Of a stretch of 64,000 bases of DNA, positions 32,357 to 44,871 are shown piece by piece. The DNA comes from Sordariomycetes sp. S80-01Y (Eukaryota > Ascomycota > Sordariomycetes). The notes below the pieces were generated by a model that ran no database searches, was not told where the DNA came from, and worked only from the letters and a program-made list of their open reading frames with translations. The stretch is from positions 3,100,001 to 3,164,000 of the forward strand of contig JAXQJY010000033.1 of NCBI GenBank assembly GCA_037042185.1, given 5' to 3'. The stretch's first letter is position 1. Every line of letters starts with the position of its first letter. Made by a program: the position numbers and the translations under genes.

Positions 32357-34811
32357 TTAGGCCCCAACATTGACTGTGTACGTTGTTCCAGCGATGGTCT
32401 CGATCCTACTTTCTCCGGCAGTCTCCCCAAGAACGGTGGACTGAGCACCTTTGCCGACTCGGATCCTCAGCAAGCCGCCGACCCTCGAAGTGATCTCAGC
32501 ACGTGTGACGGCGCCGTCTTCCCAATCCATGTCGATCTTGAACCCGCCGCGCGCAACCCAGCCTCTAAAACTACCAGTCGACAGGCCCTGTCCAGCCGGC
32601 GGGATCGCGGGCCCAAGGTGGACGACACCGGCGTGGCTTTGGAGGAACATCTCAATGATACTAGCCGTAAAGCCCGAGTTGCCGTCGATCTGATAGTACC
32701 CGCCGTTGCGACTCAGCATGTTCTCGTGGACCCAGCGGTCAGGTAGTTCCATCGCGTATTGCAACGCGTGAGGAGCGTCCAGAAGGCGACTGTGCAGGAG
32801 GCTGGCCCATGTCACGGCCCAGCTGTTACCGCCGCCAGCGCTGTCCATGCGATGGCGCACGAGCTTGTATGCTTTCTCGGCATCTTCGGGCGTCTTGAGC
32901 GGGTTTGTCATGGTGCCAGGCTGGACACCAACCAACGGCGAGAAATGACGATGCCCAGGCTCATTCTCTTCATACTCCCGAGAGTACTCTAGCATTCGTC
33001 CCTGGGAGTCTGCCACAGGCCCCTGGATATTATCACGGAACTCGGTGGCGCGCTCGACGCCGTCTGTGAGCTCCAGGGCCTTGGATATCTCGATAAAGCC
33101 CTGCATGATCTCCCACATAATGGCCCGATCGTTCATGGCGCCAGCATCAATGCCCGTCTCCTCGCCAGCCACGGTCATGTTTGGAGGGATGACATACGAG
33201 TTCTCCGGCGAGCAGCTGGGATTGGTGATCCAGTAACCGTCACGCTTGGTGGCCCAGCTGTAAATGAAATCCATGATGCCTTTGAGCAGAGGGAGAACCC
33301 GCTCTTGGGCGAATTCAAGATCTTTCGTAAAGCGGAAATGCTCAATGGCCTCGAACGCCACCCAGGCTCCTCCGAGAGGATATGGTGCGGCAATGGTGAG
33401 GCCGTGATAAGGAGTGCAGTCGCCAGTGATGTCCGTATTGTGATGACAGCACCAGCCATCCATACCATACATGTCCCGGGCAACTTCGCCTCCTGTCACT
33501 GCGAGCCGGTCGAGGAAGTCAACAACCGGCTCGGCGATCTCGTGGAGGTCCAAGGGCTGGGACAGCCAATAGTTCATCTCCAAGTTGACATTGAGTGTGA
33601 ATTTGCTGTCCCAAGGCGGGTTGTAATCCCGATTCCAGATGCCTTGTAGGTTTGCCGGCAGGGTCCCTGGTCGAGACGACTGAATAAGCAGATACTTGCC
33701 ATAATTGAAGACAAGAGTCATGAACTCGACATCGTTGGTGATATTCTGGCCACGCTGCCAGTTCTCACGGCGTTCAGGGATAGGTCGGCTGCCGATATGG
33801 CCAGAGTTTCCCAGATCGATCGTCGAGCGGTTGTAATATTCCTGGTAATCTTTGATGGAGTCGGATTTGAGCGTTCTGTAACCCGCATCAACAGCCTCAG
33901 AAAGCTTCTGGGCGACAATTTCATCAAGCTCGCTGTAGGTCGCTTCAGGGTGATGGAAAGCACTTTCTGCCGTATAGAAGATCCAAACCTCGTCGGCTTC
34001 CTTGATCTGAAGAGCAGTTCCGTTGGAGGAGACCACTCCGACGTCTAAGAACATTAGCCCTGGTAAAAGCTTCGGCGAGGGGAAACAGGCCGGGCCTGAG
34101 GGGGGCCGTACCATTAGATAGGACAACCTGCGCCCTGGATGCAAACCGATACGTATCATCCTCCGTCCCGCTACCTTGAAGAACCAACGCCAGGGTCTGA
34201 TCGTCAGCCGATGTTTCTGTGACATTCAGATCGCGCGTCAACGCGATGTCAAAGGTCAATGATCCAGGTTCATCTGCGGACAGCCGAAAGCCGAGAACGT
34301 TGTGTGGGTAATTGCCAAAGGCTTCTCGTTTGTAAGTAATCTCTCTCTGTTTGTACGAGATTACAGAGATCCCATCGGCGATGTCCAATTCTCGCCGGTA
34401 CTCGGAAGTCGAGTTTATCTCATGACGATGGAAGTCGATTCTAAGCTCTCCAGCGGGTTGATAGCGGCGCATGTCATCGTAATCAGGCACGAAATGTTGA
34501 GACCATGTCTCCCCAGCCTCAGTCAAAGATCCATTGAGGATTTGCTCTCGGATGAGTGCCAGATTGTCCTTTGCAGTCTCAGGTATCTTGTCCATTGGTC
34601 CACCACTCCAGATCGATTCTTCGTTGAGGCGAATGAGTTCTTTATCGGTATAACCGTGAACCATGGCACCTAAACGGCCATTTCCCACAGGCAACGCGTC
34701 GAAGAAGTCTCGCGTAGCGGGCTTCGAATACCATAGCTTGTGAGACGCTTCGGACGACGCAGCAACGCTGCTTGCCAATGCCGCCAGGGTGGTAAGAGGT
34801 GTCGGCCTCAT
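32357..34811 (-). CDS. Secreted GH95 alpha-L-fucosidase
   Basis: Exon 1 is 34811..34112 and exon 2 is 34044..32357; the 67-nt intron has donor GTACGG, a GCTAATG branch site and acceptor TTAG, phase 1. The product is 795 aa. The ATG at 34811 (MRPTPLTTLAALASSVAASS) gives a clean signal peptide; the frame further upstream starts only at a TTG. GH95 features in order are LWYSKPATRDFFDALPVGNGRLGAM, NEESIWSGGP, the beta-sandwich part to about residue 270, then the alpha/alpha barrel with LPANLQGIWNRDYNPPWDS, LNVNLEMNYWLSQ and the GGNSWAVTWASLLHSRL stretch. C-terminal SRNGGYYQIDGNSGFTA is also typical. The family removes 1,2-linked L-fucose, and in some fungi L-galactose, from xyloglucan or glycans. 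Several NxT/S sites fit secretion. Confidence 0.93.
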
Positions 34812-35509
34812 CTTTAAAGGATCCGAGAACAACGGAAGTGGGACAGATGCCGGGGGCCATCATCAATTCTGAGATGGCGAACACTGATATTTTGAATAAC
34901 GACACCCTCGGTATGTCCTATCGCGAAACCCGCTACGGCTTCCTTTTCCAGCCTGGGTGCAAGGGTGCTCCGCCCATCCACCCCGCGATCTTGATTTGCG
35001 GTTGCATTCGCCTTGTCGCAATCACTTGTGATTCGAGGACATTTATAGTCGGCTAATCTGGCGATACCCGAGCATGGTGGCATAATAGTAAGAGTGCTTG
35101 CAGATCAGGGGCACTGGGAGGGTACAAGCGGGAACTGAGGGAGTAAGCGAGCGGCGAGTGACTGCTGCAGAAGCAAACACCCGTCGGCTCATATTCTTCT
35201 ACGAATATCTAAGCACAGCCTTTGACGTTTTTATGGGCGTCCGGGGGGCTCCGTTCGCGCGAGACCCTCAACACGCACGAGGCCTGAGGACACCTCAGGT
35301 CATAGCGAGAGGGAGCCGATAGATGGTGGATTACGGTGCTCCAGGTATCCTTGGTCCGATAGCGCCCGGCTTGAATGTCGATGCCGCGCTGGGTTACGCA
35401 CGTATCGCCAGCCAGCTCTTCGTGACAGGCCGCCGCAACGACCTAGTGTTGATTGGATCTGTCCGGGTTCATTCCCCCGTCCAAAGGAATTCATAAATTG
35501 TAGCGAGCC
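34812..35509. other. Intergenic region
   Basis: This is 0.7 kb between the GH95 start and the dynactin p25 stop, both on the minus strand. Nothing recognisable was seen beyond the GH95 promoter. Confidence 0.45.
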
Positions 35510-36140
35510 TCATGTTGGGGCAGCGGGGTTGTTGCCAACGGTCCTGAATAGATCCCTCAGCTCGAACTCCTCCTGACTTCCTCCCTCGGGAAGCTCGCCC
35601 ACAACCCGGGCAGGCTGGCCCGCGACGATCGAGAAGCTAGGAACCACCATGTGCGAAGGGACGACCGAATCGTCCAGAACCTTGACGTAGTCTTTGATGA
35701 TGGCCAGCTCCCCGATCGTGCAATTGTCCCCAATGTTGACGTGGCTTCCGATCTGGGCGGCCGAAACCACAGTGTTCTTCCCGACAAATACGTGCTCGCC
35801 CATCCGCAGCGGCAGATACTGGAACTTTCCCTTGTTGACTCGACCGGGCGGACGGAGCACAGCCCCTCGCGACAGGAACGCGTAGCGGCCAATGGCAATG
35901 GAGGTGTTGGAGGAGCCTCCCGTGGACGACGTGCTCGGTTCGCGGACAAGGTCACCGCGAATGACAGCTTCGGGCTGGATGACGGTTTTGCCTCCGAGCA
36001 TGATGTGCTGCGTGCCCATCAGGACGGCTTTGCGCGAGATCTTGTTACCGCTGTCCTAGGCAGTGTGAGCGCGCGTTTGGAGAAGTTGACGGTGAGCGTA
36101 CAGTCTCGATGTACTCGCCTTTGGCCGGGCGGCGCGACAT
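35510..36140 (-). CDS. Dynactin subunit 5 (p25), left-handed beta-helix
   Basis: Exon 1 is 36140..36102 and exon 2 is 36055..35510; the 46-nt intron has donor GTACGC and acceptor CTAG, phase 0. The product is 194 aa. Splicing gives the family start MSRRPAKGEYIETDSGNKIS, then LMGTQHIMLGGKTVIQ. Hexapeptide-type turns follow (AIGRYAFLSRGAVLRPP, HVFVGKNTVVSAAQIGSHVNIGDN, TIGELAIIKD). These form the left-handed beta-helix of dynactin p25. The C-terminal VAGQPARVVGELPEG is also family-typical. In filamentous fungi p25 sits at the pointed end of dynactin and helps load early endosomes on dynein (known for Aspergillus and Neurospora). A competing acceptor 4 nt downstream would shift the frame, so CTAG at 36056-36058 is chosen. 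Confidence 0.93.
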
Positions 36141-36990
36141 CTTGAGGACCTTGCGACGAAAGGCTTGGAGTCGGAGAAGGTAGCCCTGACACTGCGGTCT
36201 GTTGAGGTTGAGGCAAGACACGAATTGACGATGACGAGAGCCGGCCAAGATTGCGTCGAGATCTGGGGAAGAAGCTATGGCCATTATCCTTATCAGCTTA
36301 TCGCGCCTACCCTGGGGCACCCAACCATGCGTGTATTTGCTGGTCAACAGTCCCCATAAATAACACAGATAGCACTATACTGATAGAGAGTAAATGGTTC
36401 CTTTGACAGAGATAACTATGGAAAGCGCATACACATACTTCGTAGGAGTTGAAACGTGGCAAACAGGACCACGGCGTTTAGACAACACCTAGTTTGTGCT
36501 TTGTCTTAATCTTCTAACGCAACTAGGGATTTTTGAAGGTTCTCACGATATTTGGCATTAATTACTTACAGGCAGTCAGGCAATGATCAGATGTTCAATC
36601 AGAAGAAGTCCACTCGCGCGTTTACCGTACTTGAAGCCGGACATGGCTCTGTTGGTTCCCAGCGGTGCTTTACCCCTTTTGGATTGAATGCATCGAAACA
36701 TCCCTGACAGGCACCTCAGAGAGCGAATCGCAACCCGAGATCGCGCGGGGATCTTGAAGCCATCAGTCCTGTGATTTGTTGCTTCTTCAAGATGCACCTT
36801 CGGTTCTGAGACAACCCGGTGTCGGCGTGTTGGTTGTGCCAACTGGGTGAAGCAGGATGAGGATGGCGCGCGGGGGCAAATTTACCAGTGTCTGTCTTCA
36901 TCCTCGGCCATTTTGAAATTCAGTCGCCCTCGCGACTTCTGTTGATCCTGTCACCCGTTCGCCACGCTCTGCTGAGGCCAAACGCTCGCC
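36141..36990. other. Intergenic divergent region
   Basis: This is 0.85 kb between p25 (minus) and the membrane protein gene (plus). The central part near 36360-36600 is AT-rich. No gene was supported. Confidence 0.45.
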
Positions 36991-38433
36991 ATGTGGTTCC
37001 AACCACGTTCGACAGCCCGCGATGGCACGCCGCCCGCGGCCGCCATGCCAACCCCTTTCAACTTTCCGTGCGGCGAAGACTTCCTGCAGTATCAGCAAAA
37101 TGAGGAACAGAGGGCTAAGTGCGCGCCACCGAATTTCGAGGCCTACTGGTGGTCTTCTGCAGGATACTACTCGCCAGCGATCTGCCCGCAGGGCTACACA
37201 GCTGGATGCTTTCGATGGAACTCGGGTCAGGGGCCGCCAGTTGAGGCGACCGAAACTGCTGTGCAGTGTGTTCCCGAGTGAGTGGCCTAAAGTAGAGAGA
37301 AGCCATGTGGGAAGTTCAACTAATCTGGAAGCAGAGGATACGCATGTGTCACAAACGACATTTCCAACGCCTTCTCCTACAGCGCCTCGGCGCCTATGAT
37401 ACAAGTGCGATGGGCGCACACCGATCTGCCCGGCTTCGCAACCCACCCCCTATATCCCGGCGTCAACCCAACGGACAATAATCTTCTGGGAGAGGGCGTG
37501 GCGCCGACGACAGCCGGGAACAATCTGGCAGCCAGGCAAGTCTCGTCAGGCTTTGCACCGGGCTTGCCTGAATCAACTATGACGTCCATTGTAATAATAA
37601 CGACGACGCGCGAGCCACAGCCTTCACGTACCGGCGAGGGAGGTGGTAGCAACGACGACGATGATCGACCGAACTTCCCCCAATTCAAAGTACCAGGATC
37701 AGGTGGCGGAGGGCTTTCTACTGGAGCGAAGGCGGGTATTGCCGTGGCCGTAACTGTCGCAGTCTTGATCCTCGTGGGGATTATTGTCTTCTTCTGGAGG
37801 AGGTACCGCAGGAATAAGACTTCCGCGTTTCAGGGCCAAGATCCGTCTGTTGATCCATCGACTAATACCTGGGCTCAGCCTCAAATGACCTCGCAAGGCG
37901 ACCGGTATGAGCTGCCAGGGGCTGGAGGCGCTGCGGTGGCCATGCCTCCATCTGCTCACGCACACAACGAAAAGCCAGAGATGAGCTCCGAGCCGAGTTA
38001 TAGAGGATCTCAAGGTTATCCAGCTGAGTTGCACGCACAGACCTACAACCCACAGTCTCCCCATGGACAGCACAGTGAACTACCAGGAGTTTCAACCACA
38101 TCGCCGGACCAGAAACGTAGCGAACTCCCAGGAACGACAGAGGCCTACACTCAGTCGATTGAAATGGACCAGAGTCAGCAACAAGTTCAAGCACCCTCGC
38201 CCACGTATCATGATCCGAGCCCAGGCCTTCAAGCGCCAGTCGTAGCCCCTTCGCTCTCACCACCACCACCAGCTGCTGTTCAATATCAAGCGCCTGTGGA
38301 ACCAAGCGCCGACGAACTGATGCAACAACAAGCGCGGCTGGAAGAGCGCAGACAACGGCTGCTTGAGTTGGAACGCATTGACCGAGAGCAAGAGGAGTTG
38401 CAGCAACGAATCAGAGCACAAGGTCGTAGCTGA
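36991..38433 (+). CDS. Single-pass membrane protein with Cys-containing ectodomain and Pro/Gln-rich tail
   Basis: Exon 1 is 36991..37277 and exon 2 is 37335..38433; the 57-nt intron has donor GTGAGT and acceptor GCAG, phase 2. The product is 461 aa. The N-terminal part has a set of cysteines (FPCGED, KCAPPN, AICPQGYTAGCF, VQCVPEGYACVTN) but no clear signal peptide. Then come a Ser/Thr/Gly-rich linker, one transmembrane segment at about 228-250 (GAKAGIAVAVTVAVLILVGI) and a basic stop-transfer FFWRRYRRNK. The long cytosolic tail has three ELPG motifs (YELPGAGG, SELPGVS, SELPGTTE) and ends in a charged coiled coil (ARLEERRQRLLELERIDREQEEL). The architecture resembles fungal cell-surface sensor-like proteins, but no named domain is recognised. 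Confidence 0.75.
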
Positions 38434-38855
38434 ATGAATAATATATACAAACCTCAAATACGCAGACTCATGCTTCGCCTATTGAAAGCTTGAGAACACT
38501 AAGCTTCAACCCTCGCGCTGCAACTTGTCTGGAAGAGTGCCCGCTAGTAGAATGATTGCCCAGCCTCTTGGCAAGTAAGTACCAAGCCTTTAGATCATTT
38601 CGATCGACCTACAGCGCGGCAGCGCGCCCAATGACGATTTTGCGCTGCACTCTAATAATAAGGGCAACAAGAATTACTGGATTCCGGTGTACATGCGTGT
38701 CTTAGTCTCGCTGATCGAAAACCTGACGATGCTTGTCACCCCTCGATGAAGGTAGATGTCTGGCAGTAATGTATGAGCCGATTTCATGCCAAGCTTCAGG
38801 GCGCTTACTGGTCATGATTATGCGGAAAGGTCTTTCATTCTCCCGCCGAAGCATT
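38434..38855. other. Intergenic 3'-3' region
   Basis: The region lies between the membrane protein gene and the convergent APH-like kinase gene. A minus-strand frame at 38702-38908 (ELFTHSAGHADAKATEML...) overlaps the kinase 3' end in another frame. It could be an alternative C-terminus if a further intron exists; otherwise nothing was found. Confidence 0.35.
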
Positions 38856-39906
38856 TCAGTAGCCTTGGCGTCCGCGTGCCCAGCGGAGTGCGTGAAGAGC
38901 TCGGACATTGCGGATGTTCGGAGGCTCAGGCAACAGCTTCTTGAAAGCGTCAGCCAGGCGTCTGTAGAACGGACCGTCCTCAGAACTGTGATACATGATT
39001 TCCCATTGCAGAAAGCTGATAGGAAGCCAGTTCGTGCTCTCGAAATCGATTATGGCGAGAGCGCTGTGTGGATCCGCTGGATCTTCCAGCATAAAGTTCC
39101 CTACGTTGAAGTCGCCGTAGCATAGGCAGAGGGGCTCGTTTGAGAAATCTGCTGTTTCTTCGTCTACAATGCCCTGGGTACGTAAAAGTGAGAAAATCAC
39201 CTGAATATACGTGCTTGAAGGAGCCTCACCTCAACTTGATCGTTTATATATCCCTGCATCGCTTCGACTGTGTTGAAGCCTTGAGGGGCAACGAACTCAT
39301 CGCGTCCCCAGACAAGACTGGACATAGCATCTCCCTCACCACTGCCGGGGGCAGTGTCCTGAGGCGGTCGGAGAAAAGACATAGTGGCCAGAATGGTAGC
39401 AATTCTCGATGCTAGCACGTCTTGTATCGAGGGGCTTTGCATGTTTATGGACATGTCAAGCAGCCTGGTCCCTTTGACATAATCCATGACCATAAGACCC
39501 CAGGGGAGGTATTCAAGTCGCGCTCCAATCAGCTGGCCGTTTCGTTTATCAGGAAGTTTCTGCTTGGTGTTAAGAAGTCTGGCTCATCTAGTTCATGGAC
39601 GGCAGTAGTCCTGTGAATTAGGGGCTTCATTCTACTCACGAAAACGCGGTGTATCTTTGGAACACGGCAGTTTTCTTGCGATGACCAATTCTCGTACACA
39701 TAGGACTGCATTCTCGCCTCTTTCGCAATAGTTGGGGCATCCGGGCCAAATTTGACCCAAAGACTTGGTGCCTCTGATGGGAAGAAGAATCCATTCTCTG
39801 GTGTCCTGCGAGCGTTGAAGCCACGCTCGCGCGTTCGGGCAAGGTGGGTGAAGAAGGCGGCCGTGATGCCCTCTACATCATCAGAAGGATTGTACTCAGA
39901 CGACAT
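38856..39906 (-). CDS. APH/choline-kinase-like phosphotransferase family protein
   Basis: Modelled as exon 1 39906..39640, exon 2 39532..39230 and exon 3 39173..38856, with introns of 107 and 56 nt, both phase 0; 295 aa. N-lobe features include FFFPSEAPSLWVKFGPDAPTIAKEARMQSYV (invariant Lys and alpha-C Glu). The hinge is WGLMVMDYVKGTRL. The catalytic loop reads CYGDFNVGNFML: the family HGD is YGD here, while Asp and the downstream Asn are kept. The metal-binding IIDFE follows. Many such fungal proteins exist with unknown substrates. The first intron is long and contains other AGs, so its acceptor is the least certain part. The C-terminus could also differ, since another frame stays open downstream. 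Confidence 0.65.
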
Positions 39907-42786
39907 CAAGAACTCCGTTTTAGAAGAAAGTGCCCGCTGATTGTCAGGAAATCACCAAATTTCGTCAAAACACGAATTAGGACATGATAATTTGGTCACT
40001 CGAAGTGGGAGTCAGAGGCCCCGCATCTTGAGAAGCCCAACAGGGCTTACAACGACGGCCAACCGACAGCGATAGCTAACACAAGCCTCACTTTTCTTCT
40101 GCGTCAATGAGATAAGCTTTACCACCGGAATTGACGTAATCATGATCGCCAGCCTCTAGAATGTAGCTCAGGGTTGGTCTAGGCGATTGTGGCGCTTCCA
40201 TGCCTGCTCCCGCCTACCCTCCTCTTGGACGGGTCGCTGGGTGAACGGCCAGGCAAACCAGTCAACCCAACCGCATTCGAACCAACGGGAAGACACATAT
40301 CCCTGAGCAAGCACCATTCTGTGTAGTGTGCTTTTGAGCAAGGCATATTTCGATGTTGGGAAGTCTGCTCGCTTTTCGAAACTAATGCATCAAGTGATAC
40401 CAGAGAGCCCTGAATCAGGAGAAGCCAAGAATCGAGGGGTCGAAGTCGTCAGCTTGAGCACGGCACACGTCTTCTCGTCGAGGTGGTACGCAAGCAGGAG
40501 CCATATTCCGATTTGCCCTTTCTTTTCCCGGGAACTTTGAGGTTGAAACCCACGCAGGGCTATCAACTCCGAAACCTCCAAGTCTTCTGATGCGCGTTGG
40601 CTCTTCCCGTGTGATACATCACCGCTGGGATTCAAGCTAGGCGTGCTTAGGGGATTCCCCGGGGCACTCGCTTACACGGCCCCTCGGATAAATCCGCTAT
40701 AATTCGTTCTTATAGCCCCAGGGTAGTCGTTCTTTTCGATGTTCTGTTTAGTTTTCCCACCGACTGACAAAAGGACCTGAGACGGTGCTGAAACTGGGGA
40801 GACGAGATGAAACGGCACATCACTGAGGGGTAGATCTGGGGTCCTCACGTTTGCGTCTCAAGTTCCCTGAAGACAAGAGAACAGATTTCATTTCAGATGA
40901 ATTGTTTCCGAGCTCGAGAAATGAATCGCGATGCAAAAATCGGGCGGCGGACGGGCCAAGCGAGGTAATAGACGTCGGCGCGCTTAGAGATCTGGGCAGA
41001 AGGGTGGTGAGCCAACAGGACCAGCCGCTCGGATCCGCTGGCCGCATTGCGCATCATGCAAATCATACTGCCGACCTCCCGGCCATTGAAAAAAACGCCG
41101 ATGGTCGGGCCAACAGCAGAAGCAAGGGTATGCAGAAATGCCTTGCTGGGTCATGCTTTCTGGTCGCCTGCTTGACCCTCAGCTTTGGCAAAACCACCTT
41201 GCTGCGGCAAGGAGGCCCAACGTGGCAGCTCCTGAGCTTACCTTACCTTGCTCAAGCCAACATGTGAGCTGTAGCTTGCGAGTCAGCAGGGACCTTCGCA
41301 AAAGCTCTCAATGTAACCACCAGCTCCCCCTCCCGTTTGAGGATCTGTGCTCCCCAAACCATCTCATCCTCAGTTCAACCTTCACCGTCCCCCCCTCACC
41401 AGGGATCTCCCAGCCTTCGGAATCCCGCAGCCGGATTGCCATCGCAACCCCACGCGACATGTGCAAAGAGTCCCATGCCCGACCCCTCTTCGCCCGCGCA
41501 GGAATGTGACAGTACAATAATTTCCGCAGAATCGAATCAATAAGAGAAGAATAGGCAGGCGGAAATGTGGGCTAATTAGCAAGCATTACCTCCCAGTCCC
41601 CGCTTGTTCGGCCACTCGGGTGCTTTTGCTATTTTTATGCTGATTTCTCAGCCAATGGCTGTGCGGTGATTAAGCGCGCTGGCGGTTAGCGGGCAGTGGT
41701 GTAAGATGACATGCTGAATCCCTGCAGGCATGGCAGAGCGAGGGGAGGACGGCCCTCGGACTTGCAGAACGCGTGTCTCAGGCTTTGTCGAATTTTCCAA
41801 CACGTGGGATCGCTCTTTGAGCCCCGAGTTGCGTTTTTTGACCAGATGTTGATCTGTTTTGAAGCATTCTGGCAGAAGTCGAGGTAGGGGGAAACGTCTC
41901 AGCATCGTTTGACACAACCCCCCATGGAACCTCCTTGCGGAGGATCCTCCTCAGGGTCACTTCCGTATCTGGCGCATTAGAATCAATATTCCCCGCCCGC
42001 CGAGAGAAATCTACACGCTACCCGAACGCTCATTGACCGAGCGTGCCCATTTCTCCGCTTTTGCTCTCTTGGGTCCCGAGTCCAGCTTCGACGCCTCGCG
42101 GCTTCTGGGCGGATCACCCAGCCGGATGTCAAATAGTGAAAAGCCTCCCGGGCGATCTGACACCCGGTGCTGCGCCTGGGGTTCCCGTCAGAGAGGTTTA
42201 TGGAATCCGGAGTCATGTCATGGTGTGCATCCGTCATGTCAGCACTCTCCCATTGTCAGCGCTCGTGGTGGTTGACGGGCATCCCAGCCACGAGGCTCAT
42301 CGCAACCCTGACGGGCACCCGACTCCTTGCATCCAAGGCAAAACGAGCCTACTGCACGGCGGATGCACGCCTCTTGCTGGGATGTGTGCTGCCGCCCGCC
42401 CAGCCTTGCCTAGGCCGGGGTCGAGGCGACCACCCGGACGGCGACTGGGATGTGGAATCGTGGGTGGCCGACAGGGGCCTTGGCATGGGTGCCGAAGCGC
42501 CAGAGGACGTGTATAAGATGCCGTCCTCTCGTCCAACCTGGGAGATGGCTTTTGCTATTGTACATCATCGCATCTTCATACACAGGACGCAATAGGATCG
42601 CTTTTCCCTTATTTTCTTTATTTTTTGGGTCTTTCCTACTGTTTGGGTCTTCTTGAAGAAAAACGACTTGACTTGCACGACTGTTCTACCAACCCCCTCT
42701 AAGCGCCGTCTTACTCACAACACCAAAATTCCAACCTCGTCCTCAAATATCCGACTTCGAAGTTCTCTGGCAGAAACGTCGTCAAA
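39907..42786. other. Largest gap, 2.9 kb without a supported gene
   Basis: Many short overlapping frames occur around 40800-42600, but none shows a domain, signal peptide or consistent splice sites. The stretch 42040-42600 is GC-richer with long accidental frames on both strands. The last 180 bp before 42787 (TTTTTCTTTATTTTTTGGG, then C-rich) look like the promoter and leader of the secreted DUF3455 gene. No transposon ends or repeats were recognised. Confidence 0.4.
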
Positions 42787-43585
42787 ATGCTTCCCAAGGC
42801 TCTTTCGCTCCTCTTCACAGCCGCTGTGGCTGTTGCTTCACCCATTAGCCGCCGTCAAGGCCCTTCATGTGGTGCTGGCCGACCAACCCCCAAGCTGCCC
42901 GTGAACGGCGGTGGTAAGTTGCATCTTCGTCTGGCGCATTTCCAAGCCGAAGCTGACTATCTTCACAGCAAAGGAACTCGCTCAACCGCCTAGCAACGTA
43001 ACGCTTAAGTACATTGCCCTCGGCTTTGGCATCCAGAACTACACCTGCGAGTCGGAAGGCGCCGATCCTGCTGCCACCGGTGCTTTGGCCATGCTCTACG
43101 ACATCACATCCCTCTACCCCGGACAAAGCGAAAACAGCATGGAGATGGACGCTTTCAACGAGCTTGCCGTTTCCGCGCTCTACAACCACGATGTTCCGCT
43201 TAACCTCGCTGAGGAATCTGAGGGTTCCATTGCTCCCGGCGCCCTGGTTCCCCCATTCACACCTGACGCTCCCATCACCGTCGACGGGGTTGAGCTTCCC
43301 TTCGCTGGCCACCATTTCTTCAACGGCGAGGGTGTTCCTCAGTTCAGGATCCAGGAGATCGACTTCCTCGCCAACAAGCTTGACGCCATCCCTGCACCCG
43401 CGGAGGCTGACAAGGGCATCGAGGGCACTGGCGCCGTCAGCTGGCTGTACCTCGGTGCCAAAGAAGGCACTGTTGGCGCCCAATATGTTTACCGCGTCAC
43501 CACCGTGGGAGGCGCCAGCCACGGCTGTTCGAAGGCTGGAGAGGACAGCACAAGCTACACTACCCAGTACTGGTTCTTCGGATAA
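42787..43585 (+). CDS. Secreted DUF3455-family protein
   Basis: Exon 1 is 42787..42913 and exon 2 is 42969..43585; the 55-nt intron has donor GTAAGT, a GCTGAC branch site and acceptor ACAG, phase 1. The product is 247 aa. A signal peptide, MLPKALSLLFTAAVAVASP, is followed by SRR, a possible Kex2-type site. The mature part has KELAQPPSNVTLKYIALGFGIQNYTC, then GALAMLYDITSLYPG, VELPFAGHHFF, GTGAVSWLYLGAKEG and QYVYRVTTVGGASHGC. This order matches DUF3455 proteins, a secreted fungal family without known enzyme function, sometimes annotated as malate-dehydrogenase-like without good reason. An extracellular or cell-wall location is inferred. Confidence 0.88.
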
Positions 43586-44871
43586 GGTCGCGATAGGACG
43601 TGGTGGACGATGGTAGACGGCTTAGACAAATTTTTCCTTTTTTTTCTGATAATCATCGGCGTACATAGGCGTAACGGACATAATTGATACCTGTCTTTCC
43701 TACACATTTCTCCTTCATTTGCGACCCATTATCGCCCGTGACCAAGGCGGACACTCACACGTGGGTGAGTCGAAACCAAAGTCACTTACCTGTCACGGGA
43801 GATCGTCCGCCCATCAAACTGCAAGAGTCTCATTGCCCGCTCAATGGTACACGAATCGGACCTATGGTGTTACACGCCCAGGCTTAGACGATATCCTGTC
43901 CGTCGAAGCGGGCGGTTGCGTAGATTACCCCGGCCGCGAAAAGGCCACGGCGACCCAGGCCCCCGCCAATCAATTGAAGGCCATCGTTGATACTATCTAT
44001 AGAGCCACGGACAGGCACGTGTATTCATCTGAGTAACGTGAACGCCAGGCTGACCGCATCGCATTCAGGTCAGACCACAGCCTCGGGGCATATGTTGGCC
44101 GGAGATACTGTAATACTCCAACCCAAGACGCTAGAATATACAGAGCCGAAGTCATTGGTTTCAGGAAAACCCCTTGTAATTACTGCTACCTCCTTGGTAC
44201 ATTCAGAGGGTCTTCGTTGAGATGTGAGCATTGAAGGTGGCTGGAATGCCACCATCGCAAGGAGCATAGAGCCGTCTCTCGAAATTTGATATCGTAGACA
44301 AGATTAGTATGTAACAAGATGACCCGCAATACGACTGCACCCCGTCTGCATTGACTCTGTCAGTAAATGAAGTGAACGGAGTCGTGGTCTTAGGTCCCAG
44401 CGCATCGACAACGCTGCTCAGACAAGCAATGACTGCCCTCAACGATACGACAGCGGTGGTAAATGTAGAACGGCCATGGCGTATGTGCCCCTAGCGAGTG
44501 GCCTCAATGTGTCGGTGTTAGAATTCTACAAGGGAACCCAGTACTACTCCCACAGGAGGCAAGGGTGGAGCTCTCTGTATGGAAGAGGCTATGTAGCTAT
44601 GTTTAAGGCACCAAGTCAGCAAGTAACCAAGGGTGTTGCAGGAATTTGGGTTCAGATCATGGATTCGCAAACAGCGACTCGTGTTTTCAAAAGCTCCGTG
44701 CAAGGGAATCATTACATGCTATGCCCATGCTGTTTCGAGAGAAATATAAATCCAACTCTTTTTGCCAAGCGTGTGTCGAAATCATCACGCCACTCGCTCA
44801 ATCATGTCGTAACCAAAAGCCACCATCTCCTTTTCTACAGCACCCTCCCTAGTCCCTCATAGAGACTAAGC
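43586..44871. other. Intergenic 3'-3' region
   Basis: This is 1.3 kb between the DUF3455 gene and the convergent MAP kinase gene. A plus-strand frame at 44476-44862 has no recognisable domain. Nothing else is supported. Confidence 0.4.

Noticed and set aside
36051-36054. ACAG acceptor at 36052-36055 for dynactin p25
   Set aside because: It would shift the frame and give an immediate stop. CTAG four bases upstream in the gene yields the family sequence IETDSGNKIS.
42043-42595. Long overlapping plus-strand frames in the GC-rich part of the 2.9-kb gap
   Set aside because: Frames are open on both strands because of high GC. Composition (Pro/Arg/Gly/Cys mixture) is not protein-like and no start context or introns support them.
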